From Rosa chinensis (Eukaryota > Streptophyta > Magnoliopsida > Rosales > Rosaceae): a stretch of DNA of 64,000 nucleotides. Shown here in pieces: positions 11,699-23,628 of this stretch; positions within the stretch are counted from its first letter, which is position 1, and each line of letters begins with the position of its first letter. Location of the stretch: assembly GCF_002994745.2 (NCBI RefSeq), contig NC_037092.1, positions 82,628,824 to 82,692,823 on the forward strand. The letters are read 5' to 3'. The notes under the pieces are model-generated. The model was not told the DNA's origin. It did no database searches and worked only from the letters and a program-made list of their open reading frames with translations. A program made the translations under genes and the position numbers.

Positions 11699-12260
11699 CA
11701 CTACTACAATAACATGATTTAAGGACACTGAAACTATGTCCTTAAATACATACAAGGACTCTTTAAAAAAGAATCCTCTATCTGGGTGTCATCATAAGTC
11801 CGAAATAAGGACACTGGAAATGTGTCCACTTATCTATACAAGGACACATTTTATGTGTCCTAATAGCTATAAAAGTTGTGTCCTTAAATGTATAAGAGGA
11901 CACCTAAATTGCATCCTTATATTATCAAATAAGTATCCTCTTTTCTGTATGAGGACACACAAATTGTGTCCTAAAAGCTCTGAAAATGAGTCCTTAAATC
12001 TATTAGAGGACACAAAAACAACACACTCAAATGTGCCCTCTATTTTATACAAAAACACAAAAATTGTGTCCTCAAAGATTTGAAAATGGAGTCCTTAAAT
12101 CAATATGAGGACGCAAAAACTACATTCTTATATGTCCTCTTTTCTGTACTAGGACACATATAGGAATGCATTGTGTCCTATTTTCTGTACATTCCCATCA
12201 AATTTGCATACAGATGACACATCAACAAGTCCTTATAATATGAAAACTGATATAGAAAAT
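11699..12260. repeat. CACTA-1 left TIR and subterminal repeat array
   Basis: The motif AAGGACAC or its complement GTGTCCTTA/GTCCTTAAAT recurs many times in both orientations (for example about 11721, 11740, 11809, 11840, 11879, 11899, 11951, 12007, 12089, 12151). Such arrays bind the transposase of En/Spm elements. The right end has only a short version (AAAGTGTCTTTATATG near 26250). Confidence 0.8.
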
Positions 12261-13039
12261 ATCCAATACAAGTAGTCTATAAACACCATAAGTCCATCTC
12301 ATTAAAGGAGCATAAAGATCCAAAATGTCCTACTCTACTATTTTGACCAATTTAATTCAAAGTTGCTGCTACACTAAGCAGGCTTCAAATATATATAACT
12401 AATTTGATTCATACCAAAAGTAAGACTGCATATACATATGCTAACTATTTTAGTTCATCTTGGATATATCCATCAACCTGCTCTGTCCACTCTACTTAAA
12501 CGACATCAACCTCTTCTTGAGTGTGTCTTTTTCCTTAAATTGAAATGATGAGCATTAGTGAATATTACATTAAATAAAAAAGCAACCCAGTAAGCATGTG
12601 CACAACTAATCAAAGACAACAGTACATATAATTGACCTGAAATAACAAATAGAGGAAGATCTATAAGGCTTTAATGAATGCACTAGTACACACTAAGAAG
12701 GATCTGTAAGGGTGTTGGCTTAAAACAGAACATGTAAGGTAGATATTCATTTGTTTGAATTGAGCATAAGGTACTAACTCTCTGCTACCAGTGTCAACGT
12801 TAACAGATAAATTTACTTTGTAAGGGAAAATACCTCTAGAGAGAAAAGATAATAACTTGCAAGGCTAGACTTAATTAGAACCTGCCACTTAAGTAGCGGT
12901 AGCTTCTCTTAATCCTGCTGCAATCTAAGGATTACTGCATACTCCATAAAGACTAATATAAAACCATAATATAATGCACATATATGCAATAAACACAGGG
13001 ATGATCTCTACCTCAAGATATGACCTTTCTGATTTACCA
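12261..13039. other. CACTA-1 interior, no gene recognised
   Basis: AT-rich sequence with many stops in all frames. It may be intron or untranslated sequence of captured genes, but nothing can be named. Confidence 0.4.
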
Positions 13040-13429
13040 CTTATCCTGCAGTTTGGTCAGAACTGTTGGTGAATTGAGTAGAATTAGCAGGAAGTAAAAG
13101 ATGCGCCTGTCCTGGAGCTGGTGTAGCTATACCTGAGAAAACTGAGCAAATCATAATCTTATACATGAATTATATCCAATTGCACAAACAATTTAGGTGA
13201 CTTCCACATGTGCTACCGTACTCTATAATCAGTTGATAACAAATGTCAAAAATGCAGCTAGCATGCAAAATGATTGCCATAAATATAGAATCTTTAAGAA
13301 AGAAGTGTAACATATTACAATATAACAATTCTAGTTAAGTAATTCAATCTACTGCACCTTGTAGGTTTGCAGTTGCTTAATCTGATTCCCAATATCTTCA
13401 ATCACAAGAGGTCTTTCATTAGGAGCAAC
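13040..13429 (-). pseudogene. Two unidentified exon-like fragments in CACTA-1
   Basis: Two segments look like captured exons on the minus strand. The first (13429-13360) has an AG acceptor and GT donor and encodes VAPNERPLVIEDIGNQIKQL plus four residues. The second (13132-about 13040) follows an acceptor TTTTCTCAG and encodes a short P/Q/S/N-rich tail (GQAHLLLPANSTQFTNSS) ending in a stop. Together they look like the end of a small protein with a helical segment. I do not recognise the family. They share orientation with the other captured pieces. Confidence 0.4.
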
Positions 13430-14097
13430 CTAGTAACAATGACAAGATGCCTATGAGTCCCATATACTTACCACAGTAGGAGAACAAAAGAATGGGTTTT
13501 GATACCTACAGTTTTGCATACAGATTACGATTCTACAAACCTATATTTAACTGAGATAAATCGTCAATAGAGGTGGCATAAAAGAGGTTGGAATGCAATG
13601 GTGAATCAAACATTTTTTCATTAGAATGGAATAACTAACTACCTATATATGACACATATAGATTACGAAAACTTGGTGGGAATTGATTCCTTAGTGAGAA
13701 TTCTCACCTTTTGCACCAACACTTCATATTAACATGCAGAGACCACACTTGCTATCAGGTACGAATAAGAAATTGGAGGAACAAATAAGATCAGAACTGT
13801 GAACAGAAATTAGACACACAACTGGTAGTATTTCCGTTTCTGATTTCCTTTGTGCCGGGACCTAGAATATGTTCTGCTAGTATAATAATAGGTGTGCTAA
13901 GTATTTCTAATAGAGATAGAGTGTTATACTGACTTCCCAAACAAGTAAACGATTGGATCTAATGTTGTGCTCATACATAGAAAATGATAATCCAATGCAT
14001 CTGTTATGCAAACAAAAAATGGTTTGTGACATCTAGGAAAGGATTTCTAAGGATATTTAGTGTAGTTATTGATGAGAAAGAGGAACGCACGTTAGAT

Positions 14098-14957
14098 AGT
14101 TCAATAGAGTTTTACTGCATCCAGATGCAATCTTCAATTTTGTAGTGCACAGGTAGCTGATATAATAGCATTTGTGGAAGCAATAGCCTGTATGATGTTC
14201 TTCACAACCCCCAGTAGACAACATAATCATCTTCCAACAAGAGTGACAGATAAAAGTTCAAAAGCTGTAAGCCAAAAGCTTAGTTACCCATAGTTTCAAA
14301 GTCCTAAATCCTTTTCTCACCCACATGATTTAACAGCAAAAGCCAAACTATGCCGTTATGTTGCAGAAAAACTTGACGAAAATAATAATAGGGGTAACTA
14401 CTTCTATAAGTATGTATACCTGAGTGAGAGACAATGTAACTCTTGAATACCAAACAGCTCAGCTCTCTTGTTAGCCTATTGGATGGGAACAAAAAACAAA
14501 TTAGTAAATAAATAAATAAATGAAAGGAACATAATTAAAGGTCCATAAAAGGAACAGAGAAATCACTAAATAATTGCCATAATTGACCTCATCATACACC
14601 CACTTTATATGTTCAGGGTCATCTGGATCAAAAGCCTCTCCGTTATGTACCTATATGTAGAATGTAAGTTTAGATAGCATATTCATGCAATAGTTGTTTT
14701 TTATTTATTTATTTTATTTTTTTTCAGTAAAAGCAGTGGGAAGACGAAACATAATGACTAATCCATTACCTCATCCCATTTAATTAGGTGAGCATATTCA
14801 ATACAATGAGCAGCAGTTCTAGGGATTTCTGCAAGTGTGCATAAAGGGAACTTCACTTGAGGGGGGAAAAGCCAGATTGTACACTCAAAGCATGCATGGA
14901 CTGATCCCTGGCATAATGACCCTGGCATGTCCTTGAAAACCTTCAGTCCCACCATCG
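14098..14957 (-). pseudogene. ECR1: Captured ECR1/UBA3 fragment (NEDD8/RUB E1 catalytic subunit)
   Basis: ECR1 (UBA3 in animals) with AXR1 activates RUB/NEDD8 for cullin modification. Exon pieces in order on the minus strand match it. Near 14900-14760 are FECTIWLFPPQVKFPLCTLA and TAAHCIEYAHLIKWDEV. Near 14650-14588 is GEAFDPDDPEHIKWVYDE, near 14475-14440 KRAELFGIQ, and near 14205-14098 GVVKNIIQAIASTNAIISAT. Intervening DNA has splice-like borders, so genomic DNA, not cDNA, was captured. The conserved FECT cysteine region is present, but frameshifts and stops make this non-coding. Copia D split the first exon piece at 14958; the rest is at 24163. Confidence 0.85.
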
Positions 14958-15492
14958 TGTTGGAAATTTCAGTTATATATAAAAAATATATTACATAATT
15001 AATTGAAGAGGTATGATGGTTGAAAATATATATAATCAGATTTATGATTATGATTATAGAGAAAAGACAAGATAAAATTATGAAGAGGTACATACTTTAT
15101 ATTGAACAATTATGTTTAAATTGAAAGGGTGTCTTTGTCACCTCTTGATCTCTATATAAAGAGCAGTACATGCCACCAGTTTTCATCATCAAATCATTCT
15201 GCAATTGACTCCTCTCTTCTCCCTCTTCTTCTCTTATAATCATACAATTTCCTTCTAGTAGTCTCTAAGGGAATTCTTTGATTTTGCTTATCGTAGATTC
15301 CAAACTTTGTTGTATCCTGGAAGTGATTTGTCAAGAACCCTTTAGCAAACTCATTGAGTGGGGGCAAATAACACTTTAAGGAAACGACTCAAGTCGTACC
15401 TCAAAGTTTTTCTTCTATTTTCCCTTTCTCCATTTTTTCTATATCCATAAATTTATCTCCCTTAAATATTCTATTTTCTATATACCCCAACA
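14958..15492 (+). repeat. 5' LTR of Copia D
   Basis: Runs from TGTTGGAAATTTC to TATACCCCAACA. A TATA box (TATATAAAG, 15153-15161) should start transcription near 15185-15190. The CT-rich tract at 15207-15233 follows. The segment AAATAACACTTTAAG (15366-15380) is complementary to the bases just after this LTR. Confidence 0.92.
15153..15161 (+). promoter_or_regulatory. TATA box of Copia D LTR
   Basis: TCTATATAAAGAG sits about 195 bp into the LTR, with the same sequence conserved in the right LTR near 23824. It places the RNA start about 30 bp downstream, which fixes the R/U5 part that contains 15366-15380. Confidence 0.7.
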
Positions 15493-15504
15493 TTCTTAAA
15501 GTGT
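15493..15504 (+). promoter_or_regulatory. Copia D primer-binding position, self-complementary
   Basis: The bases after the LTR do not match the common TGGTATCAGAGC site for initiator tRNA. Across the CACTA-2 insertion (15495-15504 plus 20955-20959) they read CTTAAAGTGT then TATTT. This is the exact complement of 15366-15380 in the LTR. Gag starts only about 22 bp after the LTR once CACTA-2 is removed. Confidence 0.6.
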
Positions 15505-16330
15505 CACTATACCACAAAGTTAAACAGAATGAACTGTCGTCGGAATGAAAAAGCTGCTGTTGTCTAGTAGCCTATCGTCTGATTGACCTTATTCAAACGA
15601 CAGTTAAAAACCATTGTCTGTTCAAAATTCACACAACATATATAGCTAAGTATGTGTCGTCTGAATATTTCCAAATTAAAATAATTAGGTTTAACTATTG
15701 TCTGTTACAAACTCACACGACAGTTCGTTTATTAACTGTTGAGAAAAGTTATATTACATCAACAGTTTTAGGAAAACTGTGTTGTGTGTGATGAATCTCA
15801 GACAACAGCAACACAACTACATGATGTCTGAAATGAATTTCACACCACACAATTATAATGACACTGTTGTCTGAAATGAATCTCCAACAACCGTCATTGT
15901 TGTTTTAGTTGTCTTATGCAAATAAAACATCAGAAGATTTAGGAATCTATCGTCTGATAGGAACTCAGACAACAGTTAGTAATTTGTTTGTGTTGTAGGA
16001 TTTGCATAAGGTATAACAGTCCACTGATGGGATATGTCGTCTAATAGCAACTCAGACCACAGTTTTTATTATATTTAGTTGTGGTTTATGAATCTTACTC
16101 AACATATTATTGTTATATCTGTTGTCTGATTTCAGCATCAGACGACAGTAATTTTATTATATATGTTACCGGAATAGAGATCACATAACGTCAATTTGTT
16201 ATTTCTGTTGTCTGAAATCAAGTTCAGACAACATGTATTATTTGTTGTTTTTAGATGTGATATGTAAGTGGATCTCAGACAATGGTTTTGTGAACTCTTC
16301 TGTTGTATTTGGAAACTACAGTTATCTTAA
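15505..16330. repeat. CACTA-2 left subterminal array
   Basis: More than 20 copies of TGTCGTCTGAA, TTGTCTGAAAT, AACGACAGTT and near variants occur in both orientations. They are spaced roughly 20-60 bp apart. These are presumed transposase-binding sites. The motif is unlike that of CACTA-1, so the two elements need different helpers. Confidence 0.8.
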
Positions 16331-17525
16331 CTAAATTGACTTTTCATAATTGTTGCAAGTATTAACATTCATATCCCAAACAAATCTAAAATAAGACATC
16401 ATCATATATCAATGCCATTTGTCTCTTACATCGCCAATCTAAAACATTTCCAAAAATACATATCTATATCAAGATATGATCAAATCCAACAATCCTAACC
16501 AAAAGTAACCTTAATCTAGCAAGTAATATTGTCTATCTTGTACAATCAAGGAGGTTACCAAAATAAGTCACCAACTACTAGATACGATAGTACTATTTAC
16601 GCACAGCAACTAAGCCAGCAGTGTGGTCAAGGCAAGCTTCCTCTGTATGCCTTTATTATTATCTCCGTATACCAACATTGAAGACTCCTACATCTCTAAT
16701 AGCCTTGGTATAGCTTCATATGCTCTCAAACTGCCTCCAGATTTTGCACAAGTATGGAAGAGAAGCTACCAGTAAAATTATTTCTGTCAAAATTCCTACA
16801 CAGACAAAAGAACTCAATCAAATGAAATTGATGCGTCTTCTTAGGCAGTTAGGAATTGGAATTGGAATTTATACAAACCTAGGCATGCATACGAAAAGAA
16901 TCTGTATAATTACTATTTTTCATACAACACTTACATGTCTTTTAAGTAAAAACCTTCAATTGCCTAAAGAAAAAATCAGGTAGATATAAGCGCATGCACA
17001 GCTTTGATTTAACACTTAACTTTATCGAAAAGCTAAGCCTTTCCATTCCTGCAGCGAAAAGACTGGAACAAAAGAAAATCATAGTGTTAGAATGTTTCCG
17101 TCATTACTCATATCAATCATAGAACTTCAGACCAGTAAAAAGAGCATAGAATAATGTCTATCAGCAAGAAGCAGAAATATGTAAAATGAAAATAAAATTA
17201 TTAGAAAACCAAAGAGATCAGACCTGTGCCTCTCTTATGGGTTGAAAATAAAATTACCTTACTGCACAAATTCTTTTTTACTGCTGCACAAGACCTGTGA
17301 TACAACAAAGTCCAATGAACATTTCAACAGTTCAATATCGACATTGAGCCGATTAAAATCTGCAAATACAAAAACAAAATTTATAAGAAACAAAAACATT
17401 ATCATTATGTGTCATTTATAATATAATTACAGAAAATCCAATTAATTTCATACATTGTATGAGCCCTCTTTGGCTTATGTTTGTATTGAGTTGAAGAGTC
17501 ATCAATAGATTGTATGTATATATAC
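16331..17525. other. CACTA-2 interior, left of histone piece
   Basis: AT-rich, with stops in every frame. Short open stretches (for example 16720-16983 on plus) show no known domain. Probably intron or untranslated sequence taken from a host gene. Confidence 0.4.
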
Positions 17526-17582
17526 CTTGAAGACCTGGGCAATTTCACGAATAAGCCTCTAGAATGGCAACTTCCTGATCAT
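17526..17582 (-). pseudogene. Captured histone H3 exon fragment in CACTA-2
   Basis: The minus strand reads MIRKLPF(stop)RLIREIAQVFK, followed at 17525 by a GT donor (AAG|GTATATA). This matches the H3 segment LIRKLPF.RLVREIAQDFK, where H3.3-type genes of plants have an intron directly after DFK. One glutamine codon has become TAG, and one D is V. No neighbouring H3 exon was found, so only a piece was captured. Short length limits certainty, but motif and splice position agree. Confidence 0.6.
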
Positions 17583-20500
17583 GAAAATTATTTTGTTCTT
17601 TTATTTTGGATGATTATAGAAAAGGGATTAGATGTTCTTCTATGTTAAGAAGAATATAATACTAAATCAAGAAGAAAGCAAAAGGAATGTTGATAGATAA
17701 TAAGCATTGCATTCAGATCAACAGTGTCAAAACTGAACTAATATATCCTTCTCCTTCTTCTCCACCTATAATTGAGCAAGTTAATTATATGCATGCTTGA
17801 AGATTAAGCAGGGAAGCAAATGCCCATGCTGTTGATACCATATATTTGTTGTGAGCAAACATGTTTTTGTCCTTGGACAAAAGCATAAATTAAAATCAAC
17901 GAAATTTAACCTGCATTGTTTTGGTCTATCAATAGAAACAATTTATGACTCCCAAGGCCTGCATGTCTTTCCCTACTTCCATAGTTCCATATTTAATCCC
18001 GTTTGTTCGCTGCTGCATTATAATATCAATGTGCAGCTACTTGGATCTGACTCTCTGACCAAGAAAAACATGAACATGTTAAAACATTAAACAAATCGAT
18101 GCAAATCTTGAATTTTAGTTGGTGTATATATATACTCCTAAATATCTCTTCTTCTTTTTTCACCAAACTTCTGTTTGTGGTAGTTATGGATTTCACTGCA
18201 CAAACACAATTCATTGCCAAATAAACAATTACACCAACAAAGAAACCCATAATTGAAACCAAGACACTGGAAACTTAAACACAAACAATCAATCAACTCC
18301 CTATTACAAAATAACAATCATATTACCAATCAACATAAACAAAAGAATCGCAACCCCATATAACAAACACAACCCAGAATTGCAAATTCACAGCTACAAA
18401 CCTTGGTGGCGAGCTGCTTAAGCACAGACAGACAGACAAATATGCTAAATGCTAAATGCTAAATGCTAGAATGACAATGAAATCCCACTGACAGACAGAC
18501 AAGATAACCACAGTAGTAAAAATGCTAAATGCTGCATCACACTTCTAACTAAATAGACTCAAGAACCAATTATGAAACTTAAGACTACTAACATTGAGTC
18601 TACGATTCAACTTTCATTCAAACCAGAAGTTGAAAGATAAGCAATAAATATCCATAAAATCAAATGGTATTGAATCAAATTGTGTTCAGATCTAAATATG
18701 ATGGCAGTGACATTCAAGCTTACCCAGAAAAGCAAAACTGTGTGATCTGTTAAAAGCACTATATTGCTTGGCTAAAAGATGGGACAAACACAAGAACATC
18801 TCAGAGAACTTGATTGTATAGAAATCTCCACGTTGATTGCAAATGTAATTTGACTAACTTCTATGAAAAAAGTTAACAAGAGAAAGTTCATAAAAGCTAT
18901 CAAGTTAACAAGAGAAGGTACATAAAAGCTATCTGTGTCTAATTCAAATTTCCAATGCCAAATCCATATTAAGTATTGCAGCTGAAAATACTCAACTGCA
19001 TTTTGGCTCTGCAAGCAAAGCTATTATCCTTGATTTTCGGGCTTTAATTCTAACAATATTGGCAAAGCTTCATCATGCCCCAATTGTCTATACTTACAAA
19101 TCTCAATCATACAGCCACCGACATGAAATCCCTCAAGTAATAACAATGTAGCAAACACATTCCAGGCATATATAGGTAATACAATCATCTCCTAGCTATG
19201 TAGGTGTGGTAAAGGTGGTTATAGCCAACGAATGTAGCTACTTCAAATTTAAATATTTCAGTTATAAGCCATAATTAGAGCTAGGAGAAATGCCATGTTT
19301 CTGCATACGGTATGCGATGAAGGCTTGAAACATTCCTAGATGGCAGCAATAAGTAAATAGCTGTACTCACAGGGCGATCAACTTTGTCTGTAAATAAACC
19401 ACACTTCTGTAACTAAAATGAACACCAAACTTTATGCAACAAACCAAACAAAAGAAAAGGAAACAGTTTAACAAAAGCAAAGCATTAACAAGCTCTATCA
19501 AGATTTATGTCCATCTATCTATATTGGCATATATAACCCTCCATATTTCAGATCCATAAACATTGACTTCCAACCAACCAACAAAAAACAAAAAAAAAAG
19601 CTGGATTCTTTACACACCCACATTTGAGTTCTGAATCTGGGCATCAAAATCCAATTCCATTCAACAAATGCAGAATCCTCTGGAGTTGTTTGCAATGAAC
19701 GTTCGGAGAAACTTGATACCCACAAAGCATAACAATACAAACTTTAACCCACAAGAAAACCACCTCCTGCTATATTAGTTCTGAAATTTGAAGAATGATT
19801 TTGTCCAAAAAATTGTAGCTTTATTCCTACCACAGACAACAGTTCTTAAACCAAAATGAAATGCAGCTACAAAAATTGTAGCTTTATTCCTACAAAATTA
19901 TCCTGCAAATTCAAAACCACAAATCAAAATAAATCAATTGAATTCAAGACAAGCCAATATTCAACACACTTAATTAAAATAGCAATGTCCAATATCTTCA
20001 CAACCTTAACTAAAATTTGATACTTTCAGTATATGCAGGTATCAATCTTGCTAAACTAACAAAACTAAGACTAATATTGTGCAATTATCAACCTAAACAT
20101 CAACATTAACCTAAACCCTTCAAACCCCTGTAGTAGTTCACAAAATTAATGGAGAACCAAAACGAATTGGAATGGGAGAGAGAGAGAACGAACCGGAGCG
20201 AAGGAGGAGGAGGAGTTGACGGAGAGGAGAGAGATCTCGTCGATCTTTGGCCAGAAAACGGGTAATCAAGATGGGTTTCAAAACAATGTAATCACAAACC
20301 CTGAAAACCTAGAAAGAAATCCAAATCAAAATTAGATCTTGAGCCCTATACAGACCCAAACTAAATCCACCCAAATCAGATCAAAATTCGCACAAAACCA
20401 AATTACAATCAAAGAGCAACACAATCGATGAGCATGAAAGAGGAGATGAGAGACAACTGGCGATAACCAAAGCTACGGAAACCAATGCCGTTGTAAATTG

Positions 20501-20837
20501 CCGAAGTGAATGCAATTGTTTTTAGTAGTGTATGGAGTCGCGACTGAGGGAGACTGATGGAGAGAGAACCCGTGGTGGAGAGACTGAAGGCGCGCGCGAC
20601 GGAGAGAGACGAGGCTGAGAGACTCGACAAGGGTGAGAGGGTGAGCGGGATTTAGGCTAAGAGCAATGGGGAGTGAGAGAGAGGCTGAGAACGATGGCGA
20701 GTGAGAGAGAGGCTGAGAGCGACTTGGGAGGGAGAGTGACCTGATTTTTTTAGCTAAGGAGGGAACACTTTCAGATGGGCTAGGTTGTGAGTGTTTTCAC
20801 TCAAATAAATGTAAATTAATTTTTTGTTTTTTTGTTT
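17583..20837. other. CACTA-2 interior, right of histone piece
   Basis: AT-rich sequence without a supported gene. A short tandem run of AAATGCTAAATGCT lies at 18448-18468. The stretch 20160-20760 changes to GA-rich sequence with GAGAGAG runs, like a plant gene leader read on the minus strand. Confidence 0.4.
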
Positions 20838-20964
20838 TTCAGACAACAGATCTCCTTATTAGTGTTGTCTGAAATCTCTTAAATTTACCAAATGACGATG
20901 TGTTGGCTGAGTAGAACTCATGTGTCGTGTGATTAACTTATTCTTGTAGTGTGTTATTTTCATT

Positions 20965-22353
20965 ATGGAGAACAAGTCTGGAAATATGTCTATGAGTATT
21001 ATCAACCAAGATGTCTACAAGTTAGACAAATTTGATGGAACAAATTTCACTCGATGGAAGGACAAGATGCGATTCATGCTTACTGTTCTAAATGTCCTAT
21101 ATGTATTGGATCCAAAGTTGCATCCCCTGCCTGAACCAAGTGATAAAGACACTGAACAAATAATTGCTGATCGAAAGAAACGCGAGGAAGATGAATTGGC
21201 TTGTAGAGGACACATCTTAGGTACCTTGACAGACCACTTGTATGATTTGTACACACACATCAAATCTCCAAGATAAATATGGGAAGCTCTTTAGCACAAA
21301 TATACCACAGAGAAGAAAGGTACCGATAAATTTTTTATGTTTAAATATTATGAATTCACTATGTTTGACCATAAGCCCATCCTAGACCAAGTTCACGAGT
21401 TACTGGTATTGGTATCAAAGCTTCGTGAACTGAAAATAATTATTCCTGATACTATGATAGTTGGGGCTATTATGCATAAATTACCCCAAACATGGAATAA
21501 TTATAGAAAGAAACTTTTGCACATGGTAGAAGATATGAGTTTGGAGAATCAGCAAAAGAGCATTCAAATTGAAGAAGAAACTAGAAATCGGGATAAGAGT
21601 TTTTCCTCTCAAGATTTCTCCAAAGTTCACAATGTGGAAGCAACAAAATATCAAAAGCACTTCAAAGTGAAAAATGACAAAGGGAAGTTCAAGAAAACCA
21701 ACTACTCCAACAAGAAGTCGAATGAAAACAAGGATTGTTTCCATTGTGGAAAGAAAGGCCATTACATTCGTAACTGTAGACATAGAAAGTATAGTGAGCA
21801 ATATGCCAAAAAGACAAACGGTGCAAACATGGTGGAAGATACTGAAAGCGATATTGTGGCAATGATATCCACCATGAATATAGGCATGCTTACTGAACTC
21901 AACCTGGCATCAACAATAAATTCCTCTGATTGGTGGTATGATTCTGGAGCTATCGTTCATGTGTGCAATGACAAAGCACAATTCAAGAAATATGAAGTGA
22001 CAACAACTAATCAAGAGATCTTAATGGAAAATCATAATTCTGCCAAAGTCTTAGGAAAAGGAATTGTTGAACTACAGTTCACTTTAGGAAAGAAAGTGAC
22101 TTTAATGAATGTTCTGCATGTTCCAGAAATAAGAAAGAATCTTGTGTCTGCAAATCTCATTTGTAAAAGCAGTATAAAAACCGTGCTAGAATCTGACAAA
22201 GTAATAATGTCTAAGAATGAGATGTTTGTTGGGAAGGGTTATTCTTGTGATGGGATGTACAAACTTAGTATTATTAATAATAAAGTGAATTCTTCTGTTT
22301 ATATCGTATTCTTCTCATCTATGGCATTTACGTTTAGCACATATAAATTATAA
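20965..22353 (+). pseudogene. Copia D gag-protease
   Basis: Starts MENKSGNMSMSIINQDVYKL, then FDGTNFTRWKDKMRF, the UBN2 gag signature. A TAA at 21274-21276 interrupts after IKSPR; the frame continues as IWEAL. The zinc knuckle CFHCGKKGHYIRNC lies at about 21737-21780. The protease active site is in WWYDSGAIVHVCND (about 21934-21975), and the fold ends with NVLHVPEIRKNLVSANLI. A frameshift near 22350 separates it from integrase. The single early stop and one shift suggest recent loss. Confidence 0.85.
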
Positions 22354-22786
22354 ATCTTTGAAATACATGCAAACACATGGTTTGATTAGTTGCAACAATG
22401 ATATTAGCAATAAATGTAAAATCTGCATTCAAGCAAAGATGACTAAGAAACCTTTTCCAATGACTGAAAGAAATGTTAATTTACTAGATTTGATACATTC
22501 AGATATCTGTGAGTTTAATGGTGTTTTGACTAGAGGAGGAAAAAGATATTTCATGACATTCATTGATGATTGCTCTAGATTCACTTATGTATATCTTTTG
22601 TCTAGTAAAGATGAAGCATTTGCATGTTTTAAACGTTACAAGGTTGAAGTAGAAAATCAAATAGGTAAGAAAATTAAATGTCTTCGTAGTGATAGAGGGG
22701 GTGAATATTTTTCAAATGAATTTGATTTTTTCTGTGAAGAGCATGGGATTGTACATCAGAAAACAGCACCATACACTCCACAACCG
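22354..22786 (+). pseudogene. Copia D integrase, truncated
   Basis: It encodes the GAG-pre-integrase part (C-x2-C in CKICIQAKM), then the core: LLDLIHSDICEFNG and FMTFIDDCSRFTYVYLL, with the first two catalytic aspartates, then RSDRGGEYFSNEF and HGIVHQKTAPYTPQ. Immediately after PYTPQ the sequence jumps to RNase H, so the third catalytic residue (E of the usual QQNGV.E motif) and the C-terminal domain are deleted. Confidence 0.85.
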
Positions 22787-23041
22787 ATGCCATCCATTAC
22801 TTTGTACTGCGATAGTGAGTCTACATTGTCTAGAGCATATAGTAATTAGGTATACAATGGAAAGTCTAGACATATTAGCTTGAGACATGAGTATGTCCAA
22901 CAATTGATAACAGATGGAATTATCAATATTACCTATGTTAAGTCGAATAATAATTTGGCGGATCCGTTTACAAAAGCACTCTCGAGAGATTTAGTAGTTA
23001 AAACATCTAGTGGAATGGGGCTAAAACCTTTACCTAATTAA
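22787..23041 (+). pseudogene. Copia D RNase H tail after a large deletion
   Basis: The frame reads SITLYCDSESTLSRAYS, then RHISLRHEYVQQLI and YVKSNNNLADPFTKAL, the conserved end of Copia RNase H. All of RT and the start of RNase H, normally more than 1.5 kb, are missing between this and integrase. The stop is at about 23039-23041. Confidence 0.85.
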
Positions 23042-23628
23042 GTCACCAGTAATGGTAACCGAACTTTCTCTAGAACATCACTAGTTAAAAGTTTAATGGG
23101 TAATAACAAGTTAATGTATGTGATTGTAGAAGCACTGAAAATTAATTACAGAGCCTGTTCCAGGATTATCAGTGCAAAACTGCTACGTTGAGGAGGATGA
23201 GATAATTTCTCTTAATGAGGTTCATAGTTTATGTCTATAGTAGCAGGGACATGAGATGAAACCTCACCTAGATGAACATAAGAAGTGGTGCCGCTTCTAC
23301 CAAGAGTTGGGTTTTATCTTGTAAATGTTCATGAAACCGGGATGAAGCACAAGGCCATAATAGTGCTTAATTGGTGTAGAATTTGCTTTAAGGAAATTTA
23401 ATATGATCATGTGTGTGGTAAATCCGGTATTAACATAAGAGGACTTGGTTTAAGTTGCGACCACCAAGGTTTTCGTTCATACTTTGACTTACTTACACTA
23501 ATTGAAGGTTTAATTCGAAAGACACCTTTCTTGTATGCGTGATCTTATATGTATGACTATAAGAAGAGTTGAACTGAGAGAATTATGTCAATTTCAAATT
23601 TTATATATATTTTGAAATTGGGGAGGAT
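23042..23628 (+). other. Copia D 3' untranslated region
   Basis: No gene is seen. It ends in the polypurine tract GAAATTGGGGAGGAT directly before the 3' LTR. Confidence 0.7.

Larger units (their letters stand above)
15505..20951. mobile_element. CACTA-2: non-autonomous CACTA transposon in Copia D
   Basis: The left end reads CACTATACCACAAAGTTAA, and the right end read inward is CACTACAAGAATAAGTTAA. The 3-bp duplication TGT (15502-15504, 20952-20954) is exact. Dense subterminal motifs of the GTCGTCTGA/CAGACGACAG type lie at the left (15537-16320), with a shorter set at the right (20838-20935). No transposase is encoded. The interior is AT-rich with gene-like pieces, including a histone H3 exon fragment. 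The 20150-20760 part is GA-rich and looks like the 5' leader of a captured gene on the minus strand, but no protein can be named. Confidence 0.88.

Noticed and set aside
11736..12083. 115-residue plus-strand frame at the CACTA-1 left end.
   Set aside because: It is generated by the subterminal GGACAC/GTCCTTA repeats and is not a gene.
18772..20630. Short open frames in CACTA-2 (for example 19519-19740 and 20409-20630).
   Set aside because: No conserved motifs; composition fits untranslated or intron DNA.
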